Source of the DNA: Streptomyces sp. BK340
GTDB taxonomy: Bacteria > Actinomycetota > Actinomycetes > Streptomycetales > Streptomycetaceae
Reading direction: 5' to 3'
NCBI RefSeq assembly: GCF_007827595.1
Contig: NZ_VISR01000050.1
Span: 1 to 39,549, forward strand
DNA: 39,549 nucleotides
In this document: in pieces, positions 15,840 through 23,020 of the stretch
Layout of the letters: each line of letters starts with the position of its first letter
Numbering within the stretch: the stretch's first letter is position 1
The notes under the pieces: model-generated
Seen by the model: the letters and a program-made list of their open reading frames with translations, nothing else
What the model was told of the DNA's origin: nothing
Database searches by the model: none
Translations under genes and position numbers: made by a program

Positions 15840-16874
15840 TCAGCAGGCGGGGCTGCCGGACCCCCGGGACGCCGGAAGCAGAACGGGTGCGGGCGCCGTG
15901 CGGGCGATGTTGAGCCGGCGGCTCAGGTGTAGGACCACCCACGCGTACAGCGCCAGCGCGACCGCTCCGGCCACCAGCAGTTGCCAGGAGCCGTCCGCGG
16001 CGGTGCGGTGGTCGGCGACGCCGCCCGCGCTGGTGGCGGCGAGCAGCATGAGGACCAGGTTGGTGCCCACGTGGTAGGCAACGGCCGCCTCCAGGCCACC
16101 GGTGCGGAACACGAGGAAACTCAGGACGAGACTGAACAGGATCAGGTCGGCGAAGCCCCACGGGGTGCCCAGTCCGTGAGCCAAGGCGAAGAACAGAGCG
16201 CCGACGATGCTGCCGACCCACGGGGTGCGCAGGTAACAGCCGAAGACCTGGGGGATCCAGCCGCGGAACACGTACTCCTCGGCGGCGGCCTGGAGCGGCA
16301 CCAGCAGGACGAACACTGCGGCGGAGGCCAGGAACGTCGGCCAGCCCACCCATGCGTCGGACGCCGAACCGTCCACGCCGGCCCCGAACATGAGAGTGAG
16401 GGCGGCCGTCAGGACGACCAGGAGCACTGCCGCGGCCAGGGCCACTCCCAGGCAGACCAGCAGCCAACGCCAACGCACCCGGCCGGTCACCGAGGAGAGG
16501 CTGCCGGCTGGCCGGCGCTGCACCTGGCGTGCGGCGAGCAGCACCATCGGGAGCATGAGGGCCAACATGAGCAGCAAGGCGGCGTCGTCCCACAGGGGAT
16601 CGGCGAACAGCAGGTCCTGGGGACCGCCCTGCTCGACTCCGGCCAGCGCGGCCGCCACGCCCAATATGAACCCCAACGGGAACATGGACAGCCACCAGCC
16701 TGCCCCGGCGACCAGCGTGGCGACCAGCGGCTGCCACCAGCGGTACCGCTCGGTCCGCGCCAACCGGTGGTAGGACGATCCGGCCGGTGCGGCGATCACG
16801 TGCGAGTCCTGTGCGGGGGCCGGGCCGCCGTCACCTTCCGTCGTCTTGCCCGGTACGTGATTCTGCGTGCTCAT
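15840..16874 (-). CDS. CPBP-family intramembrane glutamic endopeptidase
   Basis: 344 residues: a hydrophilic N-terminus of about 45 residues, then about eight membrane helices. The Abi/CAAX-protease signature is complete: EE-x3-R (Glu199, Glu200, Arg204 in AAAEEYVFRGW), FALAH (His233) and HVGTN (His268, Asn272). In prokaryotes such proteins process membrane peptides or protect against bacteriocins; the substrate here is unknown. ATG at 16874 has GAGGTGG upstream; earlier in-frame ATG codons give a non-conserved extension. No bacteriocin genes are adjacent. It borders the tRNA-linked island on its right. Confidence 0.88.
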   Translation of the reverse strand: MSTQNHVPGKTTEGDGGPAPAQDSHVIAAPAGSSYHRLARTERYRWWQPLVATLVAGAGWWLSMFPLGFILGVAAALAGVEQGGPQDLLFADPLWDDAALLLMLALMLPMVLLAARQVQRRPAGSLSSVTGRVRWRWLLVCLGVALAAAVLLVVLTAALTLMFGAGVDGSASDAWVGWPTFLASAAVFVLLVPLQAAAEEYVFRGWIPQVFGCYLRTPWVGSIVGALFFALAHGLGTPWGFADLILFSLVLSFLVFRTGGLEAAVAYHVGTNLVLMLLAATSAGGVADHRTAADGSWQLLVAGAVALALYAWVVLHLSRRLNIARTAPAPVLLPASRGSGSPAC

Positions 16875-17087
16875 GGGATTCCACCTCGATCTCGAAGGTC
16901 TTGCGAGGCCGCTGCCCATTGCATCGATGCGGCCCTGGAAACCAGGAGACAAGGAGTTGGACATATCCGTCATGCCACATAAAAACGTGACTTGACAGAA
17001 CTGTGCGTTGTTCGTTAGGTGAGTGGCGAAGAGGCCGGTGGTGCACCTGGGCGAGGCCGACTGACGGCCGCCTCGGAAAAGGCCTGG
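16875..17087. other. Left border of the tRNA-linked island, no gene
   Basis: No gene recognised. It contains an AT-rich patch near 16975-16990 and a good plus-strand promoter (16992-17020) with no gene downstream on that strand. It is a plausible junction between the resident genes and the island. Confidence 0.35.
16992..17020 (+). promoter_or_regulatory. Orphan vegetative-type promoter
   Basis: TTGACA (16992-16997), 17-base spacer, TTAGGT (17015-17020). Nothing convincing is encoded downstream on the plus strand until the integrase stub at 20002, so it may drive a non-coding or relic transcript antisense to the toxin-antitoxin pair. Confidence 0.35.
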
Positions 17088-17270
17088 CTACAGGGCAGAG
17101 GCCTCAAGATCCTGTCCATGAAGGCCCTGTGCAGTCAGCCGCTCGGGCGCGCTCAGGTACGTGTACGCGTTCAGTCGCCGGCGCGCCTCCTCGTCGGCGT
17201 CCTGAGCTGCGCCTGATGCGGATACCCCCATGCTCGCTACGCGGCGCATCCACTCCCGGGCTGGTGCCAT
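17088..17270 (-). pseudogene. Truncated N-terminus of an unidentified protein
   Basis: From the ATG at 17270 (or 17249, or 17231) the frame codes for a helical segment DADEEARRRLNAYTYLSAPERL and then stops after about 20 poorer residues. Past APERL the +1 frame looks better (LHRAFMDRILRPLP), which suggests a frameshift. The phrase LNAYTYLSAPERL faintly recalls the start of DUF2397 proteins, which belong to four-gene Wadjet-like cassettes. That link is weak and from memory. Either a relic or a short real gene is possible. Confidence 0.3.
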
Positions 17271-17304
17271 CCCAGGTGCGGGCCCTGGAGAGGCGCGGGT
17301 CGGG

Positions 17305-17730
17305 TCACACCTTCTTGACGACGATCGTGTCCGGGACCAGCTTCTCCAGGTCGTCGACGTCCGAGGTGAAGACGGTGACCTGTCCCTTCTGCTGTCGCGC
17401 GATCACGGCGAGCACGGCGTCGATCGCGTGCTTGTGGCCGTGCAACTCGGCGTCGGCCAGGAGCCTGCGTGCCTGGCGGGCCTCGTCCTTCCCGATGCCG
17501 GCGACCTGGAGCCGGGACAGTACCCAGTCCCAGCGCCGTTCGGTCGTTCTGTCGTCATACGCCTCGATCAGGGTCATCGGCGACGTCACCACTTCGGCCT
17601 CCCCTCGCGCCGCGAGGTCGAGCCAGGCGATCATCTTCCGATCACCGCGCACTGCCAGGGAGAGAGCTTCACAGTCCAGGACGAAGACACGGAGCGGCCT
17701 CTGCCCGTGCTCACCGACTCTCTTCTTCAC
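17305..17730 (-). CDS. PIN-domain toxin (VapC-like ribonuclease)
   Basis: 141 residues with the four acidic positions of a PIN nuclease: Asp19 (VFVLDCEALS), Glu55 (TSPMTLIEAY), Asp103 (HAIDAVLAVIA) and Asp123 with Asp125/126 (FTSDVDDLEKL). These proteins cleave RNA with a divalent metal and are held in check by the antitoxin encoded directly upstream. The GTG start at 17730 overlaps the antitoxin stop as GTGA, the usual translational coupling that keeps antitoxin in excess. The first about 14 residues are basic and lie outside the domain. Confidence 0.88.
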   Translation of the reverse strand: MKKRVGEHGQRPLRVFVLDCEALSLAVRGDRKMIAWLDLAARGEAEVVTSPMTLIEAYDDRTTERRWDWVLSRLQVAGIGKDEARQARRLLADAELHGHKHAIDAVLAVIARQQKGQVTVFTSDVDDLEKLVPDTIVVKKV

Positions 17731-18005
17731 GCAGCCTCTCCGGCGTTGTGTGGTCCGGAGGCGCGGCGCCGCTCGTGTTCGGCGTCGAGATCCTCCAGCT
17801 CGTCGAGGGCTGCCACACGCTCGTCCTCAGTCACGGGGCCGTGTTCTTCCTGCAGCCAGTCGACCAGTTCCAGGAGCCGGTCCCGGTCGCGCTTGAAGCG
17901 CAGCGCCTCGGCGACGTACGCCGACAGGCCCCGCTCTGCCGCGTCCGCGCGGATCTCATCCAGGAGATCCGCGGGGATCGTCACGGTTACCTTCTTCGTG
18001 GCCAT
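17727..18005 (-). CDS. Ribbon-helix-helix antitoxin
   Basis: 92 residues. The N-terminal KKVTVTIPADLLDEIRADAA and the following helix (GLSAYVAEALRFK) form a CopG/RHH DNA-binding fold. The acidic, helical C-terminus (DELEDLDAEHERRR) is the likely toxin-wrapping tail. ATG at 18005 was chosen because TATGGT lies 7 bases upstream (leaderless). An ATG at 18017 would add MVSC, with AAGGAG 13 bases away. The protein probably represses its own promoter together with the toxin. Confidence 0.88.
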   Translation of the reverse strand: MATKKVTVTIPADLLDEIRADAAERGLSAYVAEALRFKRDRDRLLELVDWLQEEHGPVTEDERVAALDELEDLDAEHERRRASGPHNAGEAA

Positions 18006-18012
18006 ACAAGAG

Positions 18013-18018
18013 ACCATA
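18013..18018 (-). promoter_or_regulatory. -10-like hexamer of the toxin-antitoxin pair
   Basis: TATGGT on the minus strand, 7 bases before the ATG at 18005, in an AT-rich pocket (18005-18045). It is compatible with a leaderless, autoregulated message. Confidence 0.35.
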
Positions 18019-18068
18019 CTCTTGGTGTCACGCTCCTTACTATTGGAGCGGGGTCGACGATTCGACGG

Positions 18069-18965
18069 TCAGGCGGCCGTGGCAGGGCGAGGGCTGCCGT
18101 GGAAGACCTGGCTGGTGTGCCAGGAGCGGTGGATCGCTGCGATGGGGTGGACGCCCGGTTGAGGTCCGATGAGTGGTCGGTCGGCGAGCGCGATGACGTG
18201 TTCGCGGGCGGCGGGGCTGTGGCCGACGAAGCGCTGGGAGACCAGGATGCGGTGGCCCTCGCCGACACCGAGGACGCCCTTGTCGAAGAGCTTGTGGTGC
18301 AGCGAGCACAGGCACAGTCCGTTGTCGACGTCGTCCGGTCCGTCGAACGCCCACCAGCGCACGTGCGCGGCCTCCAGCCCGACCGGCACCGCGCCGATCC
18401 TGCCGTCATAGCCGCAGAAGGCGCACCTGTACTCGTAGGCCGTCAGGATCCGCTCCCGCATCCGCGGATCCCGCCGCCTCCGCACGGCGGCCGAGAGCTG
18501 TCCGGTCTCCGCGGGCTCCAACTCCAGACCGACAGATTCGCACAGGTCGCCGTGGAGCGAAGGCGGAAAGTGCAGGTCGAGCAGGACCCGTGCCATCCGG
18601 CCGAGTAGCTCCGGCTCACACCGCAGCGCCGCCCGCAGCTCCGGCGCCAGCCGCCCCGCGGCCCCCGCGGCCCGCAACTCCCGCACCCCGCTGCCGGGGC
18701 TGCCAGGTCCGCGATCGGTGCGCACCTCCCACACGCCGTCGCTCGCCAGGTGGTGGAACGGGTAGGCCGGAGTCGTCCTGTTCGGCGGACCGTACTCGGT
18801 CAGCAGCCGCTGCAGATCCTCCTCCACCGCGCTGTACCGCAGTTCGCCGGCGGCATCCTGCTGGAACCGACCGAGGGCGTACAGCAACAGCAACGGCTTG
18901 TGCGGAGCGCGGGTCCCGCTTCTGGTCCACTGCCTCAGTTTCGCGGTGCGCTCCAGCCAGTCCAT
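18069..18965 (-). CDS. HNH endonuclease, phosphorothioate-DNA-sensing (McrA-like) type
   Basis: 298 residues. The N-terminal half has the features of a sulfur-binding domain: HKPLLLLYALGRF (about 22-34) and YPFHHLASDGVWEV (68-81). The C-terminal half is an HNH nuclease with CAFC (Cys181, Cys184), EAAHVRWW (His201), DDVDNGL and LCSLHHKLFD (Cys220, His223, His224). This matches the Streptomyces ScoMcrA/SprMcrA group of type IV restriction enzymes, which cut near phosphorothioated or methylated DNA. ATG at 18965 follows TACGAT by 8 bases. The gene overlaps the upstream helical-repeat gene by 31 bases. No dnd modification genes are in the window, as expected for an enzyme that attacks foreign modified DNA. 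Confidence 0.87.
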   Translation of the reverse strand: MDWLERTAKLRQWTRSGTRAPHKPLLLLYALGRFQQDAAGELRYSAVEEDLQRLLTEYGPPNRTTPAYPFHHLASDGVWEVRTDRGPGSPGSGVRELRAAGAAGRLAPELRAALRCEPELLGRMARVLLDLHFPPSLHGDLCESVGLELEPAETGQLSAAVRRRRDPRMRERILTAYEYRCAFCGYDGRIGAVPVGLEAAHVRWWAFDGPDDVDNGLCLCSLHHKLFDKGVLGVGEGHRILVSQRFVGHSPAAREHVIALADRPLIGPQPGVHPIAAIHRSWHTSQVFHGSPRPATAA

Positions 18966-19900
18966 GACCGGCGATCGTAGTCGCGCCTCGTTGACCAGCG
19001 AACTGCGCATGTGTGGAAGGCCTGAGTCGTGGCGAGGTGATTGCGACGCGTCGTAACCAGGTGGCGCCATCGTTCGCGAGTCTGTTGTTCTCCGTCGATC
19101 CACCGTGCTCGCGCGGTGTGCTCGGAAAGTGGAAGGCCGGCCATGAAGTGGGCGATGTCGATGAGTAGGCCGGAGACACCGATTTCGGCGAGCAGTACGG
19201 CCGCCCGGCCGGGCAGGTCGGCGGCGAACCCGGCGTCGCGTACGAGCACGGCGGTGCGAGCGGTCATCTCGCTGGAGCGCAGGCTGAGGTGGGACAACAA
19301 CCGTTCCGCCAGATCGAGTTCGTCACCGGCCCGAAGCGGATCGGAGAAGGAGACGGCGAAGGCGAGATGCGCCTGCACCATGGCGGTCTCGTCGACCACA
19401 CCGTGCTCCTCGGCTTCGCTCCGGCCTGCCAGGTAGGCGGCTACTGCCCGCTCCATGTCGCCTTGCACCCACCACACGTCGCCCAGCACCCGATGGTGCC
19501 GCCCCTCCCAGCCCAGCCCCCCTGCGGCTTCGACCGCGGTCGGGAAGTCTCCGGACAGTCGGCTCAGGTGTGCCAGGCCGCGTCGAGCCGCGGAAGCGAG
19601 CCGACCCCTGGCTGAGGCGACGCGCTGCATCCCGCGTCGCGAAGCGTCGGTCAGCCCGAGGTCTCGCTGGGCCTTCGCGAGGTAGTACGTGGCCAGTTCG
19701 ACGAGGTCATCGGGGAGCAGCTCCGACGTGAGGACGGCTGAGAGCCGACTGGACGTGCGTTCACGGTGCTCGTGCTGGCGCCGGGCGATGGCGCTCAGCG
19801 TTTCCATCAGGGCGTCCGCCGCGGTCTGCAGGCCACCTGACGGCGTGGCGTCGGCGGCGGGAAGCGCCAGCGGTTCCCGGATGGAGTCCCCTGTCCGCAC
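18935..19900 (-). pseudogene. Helical-repeat (TPR-like) protein, N-terminally truncated
   Basis: The frame encodes 321 residues of helical repeats (HHRVLGDVWWVQGDMERAVA; DELDLAERLLSHLSLRS). They resemble the C-terminal TPR part of large Streptomyces regulators or STAND-type ATPases. The first codon, GTG at 19900, has no ribosome binding site and is preceded two codons earlier by an in-frame TGA. The adjacent +1 frame upstream (QAQWQAVTAGLTEHIRRVT) would join smoothly if one frameshift near 19901-19905 were removed. The expected N-terminal effector or ATPase domain is missing, and integrase sequence begins about 100 bases away. I read it as a decapitated gene; a short functional protein is not excluded. 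Confidence 0.55.
18974..18979 (-). promoter_or_regulatory. -10-like hexamer of the HNH endonuclease gene
   Basis: TACGAT on the minus strand, 8 bases before the ATG at 18965 and within the end region of the upstream open frame. Confidence 0.3.
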
Positions 19901-20001
19901 GGGTCACGCGCCGTATGTGCTCGGTGAGGCCGGCCGTTACGGCCTGCCACTGTGCCTGCCGGTTCGTGGACGCCTCACTGGCGGCGATGCTCCGGCCCTG
20001 A

Positions 20002-20214
20002 GTGGACGCCGCGCGAGTGAGACACAGCTTCGTATCGCTGCTCTCGGACCACGGCATCCCGCTGGAGCGCATCGCGCAGCTTGTCGGGCACACCAGTCGG
20101 ACGCCGACGGAGGCCGTCTACCGGAAGCAGCTCCGGCCGGTCATCACCGAGGGTGCGGAAGCCATGGACGTGATCTTTGCCCAGCGGCGCGGGGCGACCG
20201 CCTGCGAGGCTTGA
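20002..20214 (+). pseudogene. C-terminal stub of a tyrosine recombinase/integrase
   Basis: 70 residues carry the last catalytic motifs of a phage-type integrase: R-x-RHSFVSLLSDHG (HxxR region), AQLVGHTS (second His) and the nucleophile Tyr in EAVYRKQLRP. A TGA sits directly before the first codon, and the core-binding domain and first catalytic Arg are absent, so the stub cannot be active. It points toward the 3' end of tRNA-Pro 84 bases away, the usual int-att layout of actinomycete integrative elements such as pSAM2, which uses a tRNA-Pro site. Confidence 0.85.
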
Positions 20215-20254
20215 TCAGAATCCTTTGGCCCTCTGTTTGGCTCCCCGGGCACGA

Positions 20255-20290
20255 CAGAGGCCAGGGAGTATTAATACTCCCTGGCCTCTG
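20255..20290. terminator. Perfect 36-base palindrome downstream of tRNA-Pro
   Basis: Two 18-base arms (20255-20272, 20273-20290) pair perfectly with no spacer. The palindrome begins 8 bases beyond the tRNA 3' end, so it probably terminates the tRNA transcript and, from the other side, the integrase transcript. The AT-rich centre (GTATTAATAC) and perfect symmetry would also suit a protein-binding site at an attachment region. Confidence 0.7.
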
Positions 20291-20297
20291 ACCAGCG

Positions 20298-20371
20298 TCG
20301 GGGTGGCGGGATTTGAACCCACGACCTCTTCGTCCCGAACGAAGCGCGCTGCCAAGCTGCGCTACACCCCG
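20298..20371 (-). tRNA. tRNA-Pro (anticodon CGG)
   Basis: A 74-base cloverleaf. The acceptor stem CGGGGTG pairs with CACCCCG and the discriminator is A. The anticodon stem CTTCG/CGAAG encloses the loop TTCGGGA (anticodon CGG). The T arm GTGGG-TTCAAAT-CCCGC is typical. CCA is not encoded. Its 3' end faces the integrase stub, marking it as the likely insertion target of the adjacent element. Confidence 0.97.
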
Positions 20372-20437
20372 ATGTCGCTGCTTGTCGCGGCGACGTCGTT
20401 TACTTTAGCCCACCGGTGGCCGGAGACGAAATCCGGT

Positions 20438-21196
20438 TTAGGCGCCGTGGCGGACCGGGGTCGGGCGGGTGTGGTCCAGGGCGATCAGGAGGACTGCCAG
20501 GGCGTACATCGCGAGCCCGACGAGGAGGGCGTTCGCCAGGGTGCTGCGGTAGCCGTGGGCCTCGACGTCGAGGAAGGGGTAGAGGTAGCGGGCGGGGGTG
20601 GCCGGGGCGACGAAGCCGGCCCGGATCAGAGAGAAGGCCAGGTAGGCCAGGGGGTAGAGGAGCCAGGCCGCCGCCTGGCGGAGATGCAGGCGGGCCGCCG
20701 GGGTGAGCAGGAGCCAGTCCAGGACGGCCGCCAGGGGGACCACCGTGTGGAGGAGTTGAAGGGCTGCCCACTGGGCGTGCCAGCGGGCCGGGGGTGCGGT
20801 CGCGCCCGTCATGGAGAACGGGGGCGTCGTGTGCGCGAGGAGCAGGTGGTAGACCAGCGCGGTGATCACGGCGTAGAGAAGTGTGGCGCCCGTCACGGAC
20901 GAGGGGAGCGGGCGGCGCGCCCGCCAGGCCCTGGATGCCGACAGGAGCATGACCACTGCCAGCAGGATGCTGCTCTGGACGCTGAAGTAGCTCAGGGTCC
21001 GGGCGGGGCCGCCCAGCAGGAGTTGCAGGGCGACACCGGCCACCGCGACGAGGGCGGTCAGGAGGCGGAAGATCGCTGCCAGGGGACGGCGGGCCGGGGC
21101 GACCACCGCCGTGGCCGGGACCGGGGCGGGCAGCAGGAGAGGCGGGCCCGGGATCGCGGGCAGGTCCGGGATCTCCCTGGGTATGGGGGCGGTCAT
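20438..21196 (-). CDS. Pr6Pr/FAR-17a-like membrane protein
   Basis: 252 residues with a Pro-rich cytoplasmic N-terminus and six or seven membrane helices. Polar residues recur at helix ends (FSVQSSILL, YPLAYLAFSLIRAGF, YPFLDVEAHGY), the pattern of the Pr6Pr family related to FAR-17a/AIG1 proteins. Eukaryotic relatives hydrolyse unusual lipids, but bacterial roles are unknown. ATG at 21196 lacks a Shine-Dalgarno sequence and has TAGCGT 6 bases upstream (leaderless). Confidence 0.75.
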   Translation of the reverse strand: MTAPIPREIPDLPAIPGPPLLLPAPVPATAVVAPARRPLAAIFRLLTALVAVAGVALQLLLGGPARTLSYFSVQSSILLAVVMLLSASRAWRARRPLPSSVTGATLLYAVITALVYHLLLAHTTPPFSMTGATAPPARWHAQWAALQLLHTVVPLAAVLDWLLLTPAARLHLRQAAAWLLYPLAYLAFSLIRAGFVAPATPARYLYPFLDVEAHGYRSTLANALLVGLAMYALAVLLIALDHTRPTPVRHGA

Positions 21197-21202
21197 GCCC
21201 CC

Positions 21203-21208
21203 ACGCTA
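21203..21208 (-). promoter_or_regulatory. -10-like hexamer of the Pr6Pr gene
   Basis: TAGCGT on the minus strand, 6 bases before the ATG at 21196. Confidence 0.35.
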
Positions 21209-21348
21209 GGCAGGGGGCGCGAAAGGGACCATTCGGGGTGCTCCAGGCGGGTTACCTCGGTCCCGGGATGCCATCAGTGACCTCGGTGGTGACCTCGGTG
21301 CCGCAGGTTCCCCGACGGGACAGCCCCCGGCTTCCCCGACGGGCTTCC

Positions 21349-22275
21349 TTACTCCCGTCCCACCAACGTCAGCAGCGTCGCCTCCGGAGGGCAGGCGAAG
21401 CGGACGGGGGTGTAGCGGTTCGTCCCGCAGCCCGCCGACACGTGGAGGTAGGACGTACGGCCCTCCGCCGTGTGCGTGGACAGACCCTTCACGCGGTCCG
21501 TGTCCAGGTCGCAGTTGGTGACCAGGGCGCCGTAGAAGGGGATGCACAGCTGGCCGCCGTGGGTGTGGCCGGCCAGGATCAGGGGGTAGTCGTCCGCCGT
21601 GAAGGAGTCGAGGACGCGCAGGTAGGGGGCGTGCACGACACCCATCGAGAAGTCGTGGGTGCCGGAGGGGCCGCCCGCCACCCGGGCGTAGCGGTCGCGC
21701 TTGATGTGGGGGTCGTCCAGGCCGGTCAGCTCGATCGACATACCGTCGACCTTCAGCACGCCGCGCGTGTTCGTCAGGTTCAGCCAGCCCGCCGCGTCGA
21801 AGCCGTCCCTGAGGTCCTCCCAGGGGTTGTGGATCGCGCCCACCACTGGGGGATTGCCGTTCAGGCCGTGGCGGCCGCTGGTCTTCTCCAGCAAGTAGCG
21901 GGCGGGGTTGCGGGGTTTGGGTCCGTAGTAGTCGTTGGAGCCGAAGACGTACGCGCCCGGGAACTCCATCAGCGGGCCGAGCGCGTCGAGGACCTCGGGG
22001 ACGCCCTCGGGGTCCGAGAGGTTGTCGCCGGTGTTGATCACGAAGTCGGGGCGCAGGCCCGCCAGCGACTGCAGCCACCGCTGCTTCTTGCGCTGTCCGC
22101 CGACCCAGTGGATGTCGGAGACCTGGAGCAGGCGCAGCGGGCGCATACCCGGCGGGAGGACCGGGACCGTCACTCGTCGGAGGCGGAACGAGCGGGCCTC
22201 GAAGCCCGCCGCGTACGCCAGTCCGGCGGCACCTGCCGCCATGATTCCCAGGGGTACTCCGTATCGCGCGCGCAT
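21349..22275 (-). CDS. Metallophosphoesterase
   Basis: 308 residues. A short N-terminal hydrophobic segment (about 8-24) is followed by a calcineurin-like fold: SDIHW (Asp54, His56), NTGDN, GSNDYY (the GNHD site with the His missing, as in YkoQ-like proteins) and GHTHGGQ. It probably hydrolyses a phosphoester or phosphoanhydride at the membrane; the substrate is unknown. ATG at 22275 has no ribosome binding site and follows CACGAT by 6 bases. It is the counterpart of M. tuberculosis Rv3683, which lies next to ponA2 there, as this gene lies near the PBP gene. Confidence 0.88.
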   Translation of the reverse strand: MRARYGVPLGIMAAGAAGLAYAAGFEARSFRLRRVTVPVLPPGMRPLRLLQVSDIHWVGGQRKKQRWLQSLAGLRPDFVINTGDNLSDPEGVPEVLDALGPLMEFPGAYVFGSNDYYGPKPRNPARYLLEKTSGRHGLNGNPPVVGAIHNPWEDLRDGFDAAGWLNLTNTRGVLKVDGMSIELTGLDDPHIKRDRYARVAGGPSGTHDFSMGVVHAPYLRVLDSFTADDYPLILAGHTHGGQLCIPFYGALVTNCDLDTDRVKGLSTHTAEGRTSYLHVSAGCGTNRYTPVRFACPPEATLLTLVGRE

Positions 22276-22281
22276 ATGACC

Positions 22282-22287
22282 ATCGTG
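22282..22287 (-). promoter_or_regulatory. -10-like hexamer of the metallophosphoesterase gene
   Basis: CACGAT on the minus strand, 6 bases before the ATG at 22275. Confidence 0.3.
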
Positions 22288-22424
22288 TCAGACCACACCG
22301 GCCCGTCGAGACCGGCCGCCTTGCGACCCGGGGCCGGGCACCGCGCGACCCCGGGGCCGGCCGCCGTGTGGCCCATGGGCCGGCCGCCGCGTAAATGCAC
22401 GGGCGCCCCCGCCGTCGTACCTGA

Positions 22425-22430
22425 GACAAT
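22425..22430 (+). promoter_or_regulatory. -10-like hexamer of the YqeY-like gene
   Basis: GACAAT, 7 bases before the ATG at 22438, with no ribosome binding site. Confidence 0.35.
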
Positions 22431-22437
22431 CGACCGC

Positions 22438-22905
22438 ATGACCACCACGCTCAAGTCGAAGCTGCACGCCGACCTCAACGCCGCGATCAAGGAGCGCGAC
22501 GAGCTCCGCTCCTCGACGCTCCGGCTGACGCTCGCCGCGATCACCAAGGAGGAGGTCGCGGGCAAGGAGAAGCGCGAGCTCTCCGACGACGAGGTGCAGA
22601 AGGTGATCACTCGCGAGGCGAAGAAGCGCCGTGAGGCGGCCGACGCCTTCGCGCAGGGTGGTCGTCCCGAGCAGGCCGAGCGGGAGCAGGCGGAGGGCGA
22701 GGTTCTCGCCGCCTACCTGCCCAAGCAGCTGTCCGACGACGAGCTGAACGCGATCGTCGCCCAGGCCGTCGAGGAGGCGAAGGCGGCCGGTGCCGAGGGA
22801 CCGCGGGCCATGGGTGCCGTCATGAAGATCGTGAACCCGAAGGTGGCCGGCCAGGCCGAGGGCGGCCGCGTCGCCGCCGCGGTGAAGAAGCTCCTCCAGG
22901 GGTGA
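22438..22905 (+). CDS. GatB/YqeY domain protein
   Basis: 155 residues, entirely helical. The first about 90 residues (LKSKLHADLNAAIKERDELR, STLRLTLAAI, ITREAKKRREAADAFAQGGR) and the C-terminal three-helix tail (MGAVMKIVNPKVAGQAEGGR) match the YqeY family. The tail domain is shared with the GatB subunit of tRNA amidotransferase and binds tRNA. The free-standing protein's function is unsettled. The start is leaderless by sequence. The last codons and stop are tandemly duplicated (22887-22926). Confidence 0.92.
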   Translation: MTTTLKSKLHADLNAAIKERDELRSSTLRLTLAAITKEEVAGKEKRELSDDEVQKVITREAKKRREAADAFAQGGRPEQAEREQAEGEVLAAYLPKQLSDDELNAIVAQAVEEAKAAGAEGPRAMGAVMKIVNPKVAGQAEGGRVAAAVKKLLQG

Positions 22906-22926
22906 GGAAGTTCCTCCAGGGCTGAG
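22887..22926. repeat. 20-base tandem duplication at the YqeY stop
   Basis: Copies at 22887-22906 and 22907-22926 share 18 of 20 bases. The first contains the functional TGA (22903-22905), and the second repeats a TGA in another frame. Confidence 0.9.
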
Positions 22927-22948
22927 AACCGGAAACAGAGACGTACGA

Positions 22949-23001
22949 GTACGACGGCGGGGCCGCACCTCCATCCGGGAGGTGCGGCCCCGCCGTCGTA
23001 C
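22949..23001. terminator. Bidirectional terminator between YqeY and PBP genes
   Basis: A perfect 24-base stem (22949-22972 with 22978-23001) and 5-base loop lies between the two convergent stops. It is the strongest hairpin in the window after the tRNA palindrome. Confidence 0.85.
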
Positions 23002-23020
23002 CGGGTGGGACCCGCCGGGG

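Noticed and set aside
17230..18608. Long plus-strand open frames opposite the toxin-antitoxin and HNH genes
   Set aside because: The minus-strand proteins have clear catalytic and DNA-binding motifs; the plus-strand frames are shadows.
16875..20298. A second copy of the tRNA-Pro 3' end that could serve as the other attachment site
   Set aside because: None was found by eye in the window. The far end may have been deleted or may be too diverged to spot.
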